Source of the DNA: Phoronis australis
Taxonomy: Eukaryota > Phoronida > Phoronidae
Length of the DNA: 64,000 bases
Direction: 5' to 3'
NCBI GenBank assembly: GCA_002633005.1
Contig: NMRA01000130.1
Coordinates: 129,577-193,576, forward strand
Positions 13,085 through 25,122 of the stretch are shown here, piece by piece. The position numbers and the translations under genes were made by a program. Under the pieces are notes generated by a model, which ran no database searches, had not been told where the DNA came from, and worked only from the letters and a program-made list of their open reading frames with translations. Every line of letters starts with the position of its first letter. The first letter of the stretch is position 1.

Positions 13085-13089
13085 TGACT

Positions 13090-16000
13090 GGTCTAGTGCT
13101 CAATGTGCTCCCATTAGCCTTAAATCAGTAAAATCGAGCTCAAAAACCCAATTGTTAGAAACAGATTTGTCTTTCAGTTCATCTAGCCATAAAGTAGTTT
13201 AAAAGGGAGCGTCAAATAGTTCATAAGTTTGCTAATAACAATAATGACTCCTCCTTCGTGACAAGTTAACGAGCTTGGGTATAAAAATGTTGAAAAATAA
13301 TGTGGACACTGATTACCATTTCCTGTTAACAAGAGCAATTATCACCTCGGTGGATATTAGACAAAGTATGAGGGTGAATTCAAATCAATGCTGGTCTTCA
13401 ATCAGAAGGCGTGTTTGCTCACATGTCAGCGTTCACATGGCACTGCATCAGACAACAGATCTGACATAAATTCCAGTTAAAGAAAGTTCACATGTGCATG
13501 TCCACATTTGCTCAGGGAGAACCCCTTAACCTATGGTTAAACTCTTATTTGCGCGAGGTGATCATACGTGATTGGCCAGAATACTCCTAAGCAGAGGCCG
13601 CGACAGGACGTTTTCATAAACACTCACTGTAGGCGGCTAATTTGCTGGCTAATTCTGATCTACAATTTGATAAAGCAACAGCAAAACTTATAACATTCCA
13701 GACAGATTGAAAAATCAATTATTTTTAATCCAACAGCAAGACAAGTCCATCCTCGAAATATTTTTTATTTCCCCCACCCATCCTCACTCCTAGTAGACTA
13801 GTAGACAGTTCAATCAGATACTTCTCAGGGTGCGCTAGTTTGTGTTGAAAGCACATTTTGTTTTCATAATTGATTGTAACTAAAAAAGTTTTCATTGACT
13901 CCCGTACATATTTTACGGACAGCCGCATAACGGAGAAAATTGATTTTCATTTCACAATCCCAACTGATGAAAAGGAGTGCCGTCAATCGCTGGCCTAGTT
14001 ACTCATTTAGAATGGTTTACCATTTACAAGGATTTACAAGGATTAATAAAAACACCTCACGCTACTGGAATTCTTCACCTGTTTAGTACTAGTATGTACT
14101 GAGCATACGTCATGAAACGATATTGGGTAAAGTTTCTGTTCTTTACCGCCATGTAATCAGCACATTTATTAGTGGAGAAAGTTACGAATTACCATGAGAC
14201 CACGATCTTTAATCGATATTGGCACTGAATATTGACTGAACTCCACAATGAAAAATACTTAAAAAATCAAGCAAAATTCCCTTCATCATGCCCAAAAATC
14301 CCGTCCACCTCAACCAAACATTCCCCTCTCAAAAGGCACAAGCACCCTTCCTTCAGCTGGGCATTAGGGCCCTAATAACCTGTGATAAACTTCAACAGAT
14401 GGTCTATTTCCTGTCGGTAGTTTATGTCCAATAAAAATCCTTCAACATGAAGTGATAAGTCATGATATGCAACACTACCAGTCAATGGTAGTTATCAAAA
14501 TGTCATACATGGAGGTCAACTGGAATGAAGTGTTCCAAAATGAATAATTCGAAAGTTCTCGTTAATGAAACTTAGCAATTGAAATCCAATTAGGAAACTA
14601 TGACGTCATTTAGCGCACCCTTGAACACTTCATTTGTTGATTGATTATGCAGCAATTTTTTCACAATCACTCTTGCAACGCATGACCTTGTAATGCCCCG
14701 TGGGTTCTGCACTCAACGTACAGCAATTTTTCAAACTTCGTACAAATATAGACGAAAAAAGCGTTTTCTATTGTTCAAAGCCCGCCTGCCCCCTGATAAA
14801 TAATCACTTTAACAAAAGGTTATTCTATGACAGACAAACAGTACAGACCATGCTCATATATTGTAAGCTTTCGGTAACGTCCTGGGCACTTCAAAAGAAA
14901 TAGACGCTTGAATCGGAAATTTCAAGAAACTGGGGGCCCTTAACCAAACATGGGCGCATAACCCGAGCCAGCTAGTCAAAATTCAAGTCCACAGACCTGA
15001 AGTTCAAAGAAAATCCGCAAGACCAGTTGAATCACTCGGTACTGAATACATGCCATATACGTAACGTGACTCCGGCATTCCTTTCGTTTCGCCTTTGCAG
15101 CTGAACAAGGCCGGAATTCGGCTCTTAAACTACTGTTTAAACAATAAATCTGTCGCAGTATGGCCGATTATGATCTCGGTAATACTCAATTTGCACTACA
15201 GAGAGCACTAAGAGAATACGATGTCCCCGGCGATAAGTGCAAACTTAAACACTACGACTTGAAGGTGATCTTGATTCTGTATTTGTTCTGAAAATCAATT
15301 CAGTGACGCAAGTGGCAGCGACTGACACAAAAATATTCGACATCTCAAAATGTCTATGAATGAAAGAAAAGTAATTTCGTCCCAGCCAACTCGACCCGTT
15401 TTGCACACTAGAATTGGAAATTGGGTCGCGCAAAAGGTACTTTTGTGCTTTCACAACCTATAAGAATCGCAAGTACAATTTTTTTCTTTTCCGGAAAATT
15501 CTGAGCAAACAGACCCATATGTTGTTTATTTCTCCATCAGCACTAATGTGCAAACAAGCTAACAGGAATGATGAACATAATCATGATATAGACACGGCTG
15601 TTCTAACGAATGACCAACAAACATGTTGTATTAGAGACGAAATTGGATTGTTGGAGAGCTCCGCACACATAATAAAACTTAACCTTAAATGACTGAAATC
15701 AGCGTCGTCATGCATGCGAGGTGAAAAATTGACTGTGACAGAGTTCACTAACATCAAAAATGTACACTATTTTACAAAAACGGATACAATCTGTTGATTT
15801 ATATCTTGTTGTTCACCGGCATGTGTGCATGAGTAATGGTCATACGTACTGTACTGTAGTTTCATGTCAATTATATTTTAGTTTTAATCAGAACACATAC
15901 AGTTAAAAAGTATTTATTCTGTTCATTACCATTAGATAAGTCAACAAACTAGTGATGATGAATTGATGAATTCTAATAAATAATCAGAGAAATAACCAAT

Positions 16001-16535
16001 TGTGTGAACACATGATATCATAAGCACCTTTCACACCGCCCTCGACCTATCAATGTCTCAGGGAGTCTGGTCACTGGTCAGTGTGAAAGGTTAATATCAG
16101 TATTGGATTTAAGTTTAAAATAGTCATTTTAAAACTTTGCAGACTTGTCAATACTGTCCCACATAACCGTGTCAAAAATGGCCGCCGCAGAGTCAACTTG
16201 CTCCGTGTCAGTCATGTTTACACACACACTTGCGCCCGATCAGCTGTTCCATGTTAGTTGCTGCGTGACAGCTGTCTCTGGTGTAAATGCAACTAAAGTC
16301 AGTCTGAGAAGTTCAGCCAACTTCTGACAGTTCACATTGTCACTCCTCGTTGACCACAGTTAATTTTGATCTGAAATTATCCTCATTTCCTCATTATTAG
16401 CTGATGTTTACTTATTTACTTATACTGCTACATCACTATTAAATTGGTTACCGGAACTGACAAAGTCAAAAACGAGGAAATACCAACTAGAATAAGTAAA
16501 TTGACAAAGCACTCGACAAGTCCTTTTTCATTTAC
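13090..16535. other. No gene recognised; small inverted repeat at 16027
   Basis: Non-coding. Frames such as 15414-15692 on the plus strand lack recognisable domains. The only structure noted is CCTTTCACAC (16027-16036) facing GTGTGAAAGG (16081-16090), possibly a very short MITE. Confidence 0.4.
16027..16090. repeat. Short inverted-repeat pair (10-bp ends)
   Basis: Ends CCTTTCACAC and GTGTGAAAGG enclose 44 bases. A related CCTTTCACACCGGC string occurs near 29849. A tiny MITE is possible; no target duplication is evident. Confidence 0.35.
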
Positions 16536-16800
16536 TGTAACAGTAAAACCTCAATTTTGGACAAAAATAATTGCCAACAATATATCACCACATGTATATT
16601 AATAAGTGGGTGCATTATTTTTTTTTATTTTCCAATGGCATCTAGCACAACTGCGAATGCTATTAAGTTTTCAACACTTTGTCTGATCGTAGCTGTGGGT
16701 AGAAAGTGTGAACGCGGAAGTGCACTTCATTTGGTGCTGCGGATGCAGTGCATTGAAAAAATGAGATAATAAAATTTCACTTGTCAGACATAATGTGCCC
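16536..16800 (+). repeat. Dispersed ~250-bp repeat, family E, copy 2
   Basis: It begins with AGTAAAACCTCAATTTTGGACAAAAATAATTGCC-type sequence and ends with GAGATAATAAAATTTCACTTGTC, matching the ends of the other family E copies. Confidence 0.5.
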
Positions 16801-17457
16801 CTGATAGACATGTTCAGTTTGAAGAGAAAATGAAGGAGGCAATTTTTTACTTCACGCGCTGAAAGCCGCTTAAACTTCGGCAGCCATTGACCGAACTTAA
16901 TTTTCACCAGTAATATTTAGATTGCGCATGTGATTCGCATCTTGGAAACATTCCTCTTGCCTAAATACTGAACATTAGGCTAGGGTTCATTCTAAAGTCT
17001 GAAATGTACATGACGGCCAAGAGGAAACACTATTTGAACATTCGCAAGAACATTTGCTCTTCCCATAAAAACAGTTAAAAATACCACAACCCAAGAAGAG
17101 GAATCCAGGTCTTGTCCAATTACTGCAGGAGGGCATGAAAAAATGAAACAAGATTTATTGCAAATTGAACTATCTATTCCAGAGACCCTGACGATCTGCT
17201 TTCAAAATAGGAAACCCGTTTAAGCAAATTTAAAACTTTGTTCTCAGGTTTGAAATAGTAAGTTACAAGCTAATGACAATGCTCTACAAAATATGATAAC
17301 GGTATTTAAAGCTGCGTTTCGCCCATGTTTAGCTGTCAATGTTTAAGTATTAACCGATGTGCAGTGGGATTAAAAACATTACCACGCTGATATGACCCTG
17401 AATTGCTGCCGAATGAGCTGGTAACTCTAGTCACAGGCACTGCAGACTCTCCCCCAC
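16801..17457. other. No gene recognised
   Basis: Non-coding sequence between repeats. A minus frame at 16671-16907 overlaps the family E copy and shows no domain. Confidence 0.4.
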
Positions 17458-17465
17458 CCCCGGGG

Positions 17466-17956
17466 CAGGCCTTCATGCAGCGTACGTCCTGGGCGTCCAA
17501 ATGGACGCCCCAGCACTAATATGGACGCCCTGGCAAGGACGCCCAATGTATCATTTGGACGCCCACTGTCAATAGGAACCTTTCAAGTTTGGACACACAC
17601 ATTGTAATGATTACTAGGAAGCCTCTGAAGGCTCACAGTGGGGGCTCTTTTTCAAAGCAGGAAAAAATATACATTGTATATACAAAGTATATACAATGTT
17701 GCTATGCTCACACTTGGTTGATAGCATTATAAAAGTCTTGGTCTACACCAATTTTTTATTAAAAATGCTCACTACAGAAGGCTGTTTTGTAAACTTAGAT
17801 GAAAAACCTTGGTCTATGGATTTTTTTGTAAAAAAAATCTGTGTGTTTGGGGGGATTGCTGGGGATGGGGGGTTACGCGTCGGAATTATGGACGCCCTGG
17901 AATATTGGGAACCTCATTTTGGACACCCTATTTTCGAAATCCTGGATGAAGGCCTG
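17466..17956 (+). mobile_element. hAT-type MITE, family H, copy 1 (intact ends, 8-bp TSD)
   Basis: A 491-bp element with ends CAGGCCTTCAT and its complement ATGAAGGCCTG. It is flanked by a perfect 8-bp duplication CCCCGGGG (17458-17465 and 17957-17964). An 8-bp duplication and a CAG-starting terminal repeat are hallmarks of the hAT superfamily. The interior carries GGACGCCC-rich strings near the left end, an inverted TATATACA/TGTATATA segment at about 17668-17698 and a G-rich run near 17850. No transposase is present; the minus and plus frames inside are chance. Confidence 0.9.
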
Positions 17957-17964
17957 CCCCGGGG

Positions 17965-20900
17965 CCATTTTCAAATCTACAGTTTTAGGGTTAAACAACT
18001 CCAATAGATTCTGAAGTGTTTTCTTGAGTCGCTGGTGTTTTTCACATTGTTGTTGGCAACGGAAACAGAATCCCACTACATAAGGTTAATTGACCTATCG
18101 CCAGAATTTTGAATGACAGCTTAACTGACCATTTAGAATGCAGTATTATTGACACACCTTCGTTTCCAAGCCGCCATTTTACCCGACAAACAACACGTTG
18201 CCGGGTAAAACCTATTGTTTGTTAGTCGACATTACGCAAGGGGGCGGAGCTTGCGATACGTCAATTATGATATTCGTGTTTTTGTATCCAGTTAAACAAG
18301 GTGAAATGTACTAGCTTTAAATAAGTCTAAGTAAACAAAAACATTTTCCATTCCTCCATGCTTATAAATATTGCAATTCCACTATCTATACATGAGACAT
18401 GGTGAACTACCTTTTGCTTTATGTTATTGAGGAAAATGTCACTCAACGCTTATCCTTGATTTTACAAAACTTTCTTTTTCAAGTGTCCTTGCTTGGCTAA
18501 CATTGGGTTAGTTCTTAGTAGAACAATCTGGTTCCAATCTCTTCTACTCGTTATTTATTCGTAATAGCAAAAATGATGTTAGGTGACTAGGTCATGATAG
18601 CTGGCACTCCAAACAAGGGCAGAGTGAGCGGTCACCTCAGTGAGATAATTTAATGTTACTTTTACTGCCACAATAATGCTGTTCAGTAACAGCAGCACCT
18701 TATAAGTTCTCACTCTGTGCACTGTTGGTTTTTTGTTTATTCCTCTTACTTTAATTTCAAATCATAACACATATGCATGTATACAAGGTGTACAGAAAAC
18801 ATTAGAGACAAGAAAAGGCAACAAAAACAACAACAAAATTAATGGTAAAAAACTAACACAAAACACATTACATCTGTCTATTGACATATTTTGTAAGTGT
18901 GTAAATTGATCAGTTTTACACTATAGCATTTTAAAATTGGCCAAAGTGTAGACTATTACCTTTAAATTTTTGTTTGAAAAGAAAAGTCTAGCTAAGCAAA
19001 CAACCATATTTTATACTACCAGGAAATACTTTCTTAGAAGTCGGAAAAAAACAAAGCTGCCTTAGCTGATATATAGAGATATTCTCACATTTTTTAGCCT
19101 ATGGGATAATCTAATCCATAATGGTTTTACAACACTGCAACCCCAAAATGATTAGTTGCAATTAGCTGTAACTGCTGCTAGTTTGAAGAAAATATGCACC
19201 ATTGACGTAAAACTTATCCTGAACAAGGAACATTAGGACATTTAGAGCCGCAAATTAGGTGCTAGACTAGACTACCTTAAAAACAATACCTAATGACATT
19301 CCTCCGTGTTCTCTGCAGCCTATTCTACAACTCAAAACAGAACAACTACCGGGATTGAGGAACGATGGCTAAGTATCCACATAAGGAAGGGAATACTGTC
19401 ACGAAATTCAATAGTATTTTAAATCGCGCAAAGCCGACTGCGTCCTCTCGGTGACAAGGAAAGAGGCAAGGCTAAAGCCCAAAACCCGATTCTCAAGTTC
19501 AGTGCAAATGCCCAGTGCACCAACCCCAACCTAGACACATAAATATGTAATCGCTAACAATTCGGACTTTTCGTCGCCCAAATGATAAAAACGTCACCAA
19601 ATAACAAATGGGCATATCCACAGATAACCTGAAAAATTATTCTTCACTCACTCCATAGATCAGTTTGGTAATGCACTTAGATTATAATTTCAGGTAAGTG
19701 AACTGGCAGAGACAAGTAAACAACTTAAATTTCTGGTCGACTACAAACCATAAACATGACTTGGTGCCCAGATATGATTCATGGCTGAGCCTGTCACAGC
19801 GGAACGAGTGCGGCTAACCCCAACACCAATGAGTGAGCAGGGAAACAACTGTGCAATCCCAGTGTTATGTTTATCGACACCTGGGAATACTGACCACCCA
19901 AACCTGCTAACAACATGTATCAGAACTTCCCCAGAGCTCTTAAATTACCTTAATTGCTCGCCATTTGCTTAAGATACCTTTGCAGGCTTTCTTTAGTTAT
20001 GGATGACTTAAAAGACTTCACCCAACACAGTTGGTAAAAGGTGAGGCAGATAACAAGCTGAACAGTAAATTCCTTTAATTAGAAATGCCAAATACACCCA
20101 TAAGATCTAAATATTCTTTACTAACGCAGATGGCAGGGCACCTCCCAAGACTTGTGTGCAATCAGACAAGCAAGTAATTTCTTCAAACAGTTTCATCAGG
20201 ATGGTGAATAACAATTAACACAGGGAAATTCGTTTTTTCGACCGGACAAGCATTAAGTACCTGCAGACTGAAATTTTCTGATGTTATCTTCAGTGCATAC
20301 TAGGCGGCGCTGTACACAGGACGTTGCTGTAAGTTGCGCTGAGTCATGAACCGAGGTGGATGTAAACTCAGCACAACAAGCAGGTGTAAAAATTTCTTCA
20401 GTTATTAAACGCTTTTTGGATGGAAGAAATGAATGTTCCTGTGTCAACAATAATTTCCCAGGTTTAGCACAAGCCACATACTTCTAGATGTATTACAGGT
20501 GTGTCACAAATTTCTAATGTGAATATTTTTGGGGAAAGTGTACATACCACACAGAACTTTTGGTATATCGCTATTATTATGAAGTGCCAAACAGTTCTTA
20601 AACAAGTACATTTCTGTGTGTTGAAATGTGCTTAACCAACATGTACTTTTGCTTAATCAATGCGTACTTTTACTTCTTTAGTCCTATGCTCAATTAACAC
20701 ACAGCATCTATTATAACTCAATCTGAAACTGTGCTACATATTCACAAAACTGAGCTACACAATAATAGCATTAGGGGTAGCTATTTATATTCACCCAACA
20801 TACCAAACGATTTTGTGCTAATATGTTAAGTGGTGGAATGCAATGAAACCCACAGCCAGAGTTATACACTGTATTCACCAATAAAATCTATAGGATCGCC

Positions 20901-22878
20901 AGCAATGGAAAAGAAAACTGGTTCAGAGGTAGATGTCCTACCAGAACTTGATCAGCATCGGGCACAAAGTTACAGAGCCCTCTACTGTGAGATTATCCAA
21001 ATTGAAACAATGCCTAGTCCACACATTCTGACTTTTCGTTTGAACGACTTCGGAAATGACTAAGTGACAGGTCTTCCAGCTTGACTTTTCAAGCTAAAAA
21101 CTTGTAGATTGAAACAGAGCTTGGTCAGCTTTATCATAGACTTTCATTCGATTTAGAAAAGATGGCTGGGCAGTCACAGTCTTCTATTTTGGAAGAGACC
21201 GGTAATGAAATGGTTTACATGGCAATACACGCTCCCAAGTGATCTGTGACTCCCATTTGACAATGCCACAGAGCTATCAAAACAAAGCCACATGCGAACA
21301 CTCAGAGTCCGAAGACAGAGATCACTTATTATAACTTAGGCCTGCCGCACAACGCAGAAGCCCAGCGTTAAACACACAGGACTGACAACAAGGGTCAGCA
21401 TCGTCCAACTGTTCTGTGCTAAACCCCAAAATGTAGATTTGCCACTGTACTGGTTATGCACTCAATAAAAGCCATCATAACAATATTAAAATAACCTGAC
21501 ATTGCAAAAAGAACCAATAAATTCCTCAAGAGAATTGCAAAAAAAACAACAAAATTTCATTTCTCCGAGCTCTGGGACAACAGGGTTGTAGGCAAGTGTT
21601 GGCAACATAACTTCCTGAATGTCAATGAATGAAACTCACCAGAGATTATATGTTATACTTTTTATTTAGCATGCACAGTCAGTATAGACATCCACAGAGG
21701 TTAGATCATGTTATCAACGACCCAGGGGAACAATAATAATCTCGTCAACATCATAATAGAGTAAGAAAATAGGATAAAAACTGTAAAGGTCGATAATATG
21801 TTCGTTAACACTTGTCCGACAACAGGGGCGGGGCAAAGATTCTTCAAATTCAAGCAAACAATTTCCAAAAATTGTCCTGTTCCACTTTTCAAATGCTACA
21901 TACTTCCATAGCAAAAACGCAGAGTATTTCAGCATCTGTAGGTTGAAAGCATAGGTGCAGAATGTGCAAAACTGCAGTAAGATTTTCATCCTGATTTGTA
22001 TGTGGACATAGGCTAATGAACAAGCTCTACAACATCAAATGTAACTGACTGTCAGGGCCTCAGCTGAGCATGACTTTGTAGCTAAGTTATCTCAAAGCTC
22101 ATCTTTACTTAGAACTAGAGCAACAACATGTAACAACATTAGGCCATCTGACAACTGGAGTCACAGCAGAAAATGACCACTAATTGGTTCTCAGCAATAA
22201 GCTTCGTACAGATACTCCACCTCATTTTCGCTCAAACCAAGATAACTTACTGCTAACTAACCTAGTCTGGTGGCTAACTAATTAACCAACTTTGTTTATC
22301 TCCACAACACAATGGACAGAGTGTAAAAATCTATACGGGATAATTGATCCACGCCCAATATAGATCTGCAGTAGGAGCAGAGAGACTTGTGTTACCCACA
22401 GTTCTACACAACACATTGGATCAGCTGGCTTGAAGTCAATGCCACAAGCAACAATGCTAATACTTCAGTCATGTCCGATTGTACAATCATTGTTTTATTA
22501 AATTCTTACATTTAGTTTAATGCAAAATATTCACCAGAAAATTGAAATTATGAAATGAGTATAAGTTTGTTGCAGATTCTGCAGATCGACAAACATGGAA
22601 GCCCACCCCACCATGGATGATGGTTAAAGAAACCGTGGCAAAGAATGCAAGATTCAGGAAAGCTAGTCCTAAACCAGACATTGGCATGAATATGATTCAA
22701 GCATCATATCAAATCACAAGTATGGGTGTTGGTCTCCCAAAATAAAGTTTATAAAGTTTCATATTTCCACTCAAACAATTGTTGACCTCCGTGTGTTTGG
22801 TACAAGTTGACGCATGAGCAAGTTGTTGCCGCACCAAATGAACGGTGGTGGATCTACGATATCACGAGGGGACAGGTC
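17965..22878. other. No named gene; one weak exon-like frame at 20261-20438 (-)
   Basis: Mostly AT-rich non-coding sequence. On the minus strand 20438-20261 there is an open stretch of 59 codons between a good acceptor (TGTTGACACAG) and a donor (CAG/GTACTT), with four cysteines including a CC pair. It cannot be assigned to a family and may be chance. Other frames (19781-19972 and 20830-21063, plus) are unsupported. Confidence 0.35.
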
Positions 22879-23225
22879 CAGGCCTTCATCTAGAGGGTGC
22901 CCAGGACGTCTAAATGGACACCCTGACCCACAATTTAGACATCCTAGCTCGGACACCCAGTTCAGCATTTGGACGTCAAGGAAAAGTAAAAAAGTGTTAG
23001 TACAATGGATGTAGGAGCTCAATGTACAGTGGAGACTAAAAAAATTGGTTTAGATACGATGCAAGATACCGTGCAAAAAAATCAAATGCAGATCGACGGT
23101 AACATGCCACACTTATTTGACAAGGGGTCATAAAAACTACACAACGCGTAAATGATCATGGACGCCCTGAGAAATTGGGTAACCCATTTTGGACCTCCTA
23201 TTTTGAAATCATGGATGAAACCCTT
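22879..23225 (+). mobile_element. hAT-type MITE, family H, degraded copy
   Basis: The left end CAGGCCTTCAT is intact. The interior shares GGACGTC/TGGACACCC strings, and the right part shares ATGGACGCCCTGAGAAATTGGG-type and TTTTGGAC-type sequence with 17890-17950. The right end is decayed (ATGAAACCCTTG). The flanks GACAGGTC and GACGGGCT agree only in part, consistent with an old insertion. Confidence 0.7.
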
Positions 23226-24533
23226 GACGGGCTCCAATACCAATTTCCGAAGGACAAGTGTTTGAGGAAACATAAGTCAATCTTGCGTAGTAGTCTTTTA
23301 GGATTAAAATCTGTCTTAGGCACTATTTTCAAGATAAACTGGCCTGTGTTTGTAATATTTCAGGCACTAGTGATATCTGGAAAGCCCAGCAATAAAATGC
23401 AGGCAATAATTACAACGCCAGTCCTGTACTGTTCAGTCTTACTAAACTATTATGAAATAGCACATATTAAACATCCTCATCGGCTAATGACCAATCCAAA
23501 CACCTAAAACTCTCCACTTGAAAGATATTTATACAGACAGTAATAACAAACTACACACAACAATTATAAACCAATGCCAGCTGAAGTAAATAGAAACCAG
23601 GAGATTGCTGGACTTGTTTACACACCAAGACCTGGACAGTGTACAGGCCCTTCCCAACCTGAGTCTGTCTCCAACAGTAATTCACAGGAACTCTTCAGCC
23701 AAAACCCACCAACTTCAAGACCCCACTCACAGATGACTTTAGTAGCCCACCTCCCATCTTTTGCCCAATAAAATTTCATTGACAGACTATAAACACTCAA
23801 CTCGGCCAACTGATGCATTAACACAGCCTTAACAATCATGATTTTGTCTTGCTTCCAAAATATTATGTATTGTAACCAGACTGGCGCAACAACACAAACA
23901 GCTCACCAATACTTCAGTTTGTGACCAAAACAACAGGCTCAGTGACAATCACTGCTCACATAACATACTTTAACTAGGATAGCAGACAAAATCACTCAAA
24001 AGATGCCTGGTCATCCAAGAGATCAAGTTGAAAAAGGATCGCAAAAAGTAACGTGGCCTTTGTCTTCCAACTCACCTCAAAATGGTAAGTGACAATGACA
24101 ATGTTAATGCCAAAAATAACATTACACCATTAATAATTAAATAAATCAAAAAGAGGATCCTCCAAAAACATTGTTTGAAAAGACATACGTTCACACAGAA
24201 TCTAGAAACTTTAAGAATGCGCCAATCCTGAAGAATTGATGAGCTTTCAAATGCATGACAAGATGACACCAAGTCAAAAATATCACCTCCAAGTCACTGT
24301 ATGACCCCTGACCTCAGGAATGATATTTGCACATCTGTTTTCACTAATCCAGACAGTGGTTAAAAATCACAACCTCAGAATACGGTGTAAATGGTTACAG
24401 ATCCCCTTCATGGCAACTACAGGTAGAGTGGTGATACCAACATAACATGATGAACTTTCAACATAGATTCTTGATCAGCTACAATAACATCAATAAATTG
24501 TAGAAAATTTGAAATCCATTAACATGGAAGGGG
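23226..24533. other. No gene recognised
   Basis: Non-coding sequence. The opposed frames 23574-23771 (+) and 23618-23839 (-) have somewhat higher complexity but no recognisable domain or splice pair. Confidence 0.35.
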
Positions 24534-24541
24534 AGGTGTGG

Positions 24542-25114
24542 CAGGCCTTTATCAAGGATTTCGAAAATAGGGTGTTCAAAATGGGGTCCCCAATATTTCA
24601 GGGCATCCATGGTTCAGATGCATAACCCCCCACCCCCAGCAATCCCCCCAAACNGTCCAAAATGGGGTTCCCAATATTCCAGGGCATCCATGATTCTGAC
24701 GTGTAACCCCCCACACCCAGCAATCCCCCCAAACACACAGATTTTTTTACAAAAAATGCATAGATCAAGGTTTTTACATCTAAGTTTACAAAACAGCCTT
24801 CTGTAGTGAGCATTTTTACTAAAAATAAACTGTAGACCAAGACTTTCCAATGCTATCAACCAAGTGTGAGCATAGCAACATTGTATATACTTTGTATATA
24901 CATTGTATGGTATGTGTCTTCCTTATTTGAAAAAGAGCCACTACTGTGAGTCTTCATATAGGCTTCCTAGTAATCATTACAATGTGTGTGTCCAAACTTG
25001 AAAGATTCCTACTGATAGTGGGGTCCAAATGATACATTGGGCGTTCTTGCCAGGGCGTCCATACTAGTGCTAGGGTCCATATTAGTGCTAGGACGTATGC
25101 TGCATAAAGGCCTG
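24542..25114 (-). mobile_element. hAT-type MITE, family H, inverted copy with internal duplication
   Basis: Same family as 17466-17956, inserted in the opposite orientation. Ends are CAGGCCTTTAT and ATAAAGGCCTG. It is flanked by a perfect 8-bp duplication AGGTGTGG (24534-24541 and 25115-25122). It is longer than the other intact copy because a block of about 80 bp is present twice around an N at 24654. No coding capacity. Confidence 0.9.
24575..24734 (+). repeat. ~80-bp imperfect tandem duplication around an N
   Basis: The halves 24575-24653 and 24655-24734 share CAAAATGGGG, CAGGGCATCCATG, CCAGCAATCCCCCCAAAC and intervening sequence with several mismatches. The single N at 24654 lies exactly at the junction, so the duplication could be real or an assembly join. 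Confidence 0.8.
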
Positions 25115-25122
25115 AGGTGTGG

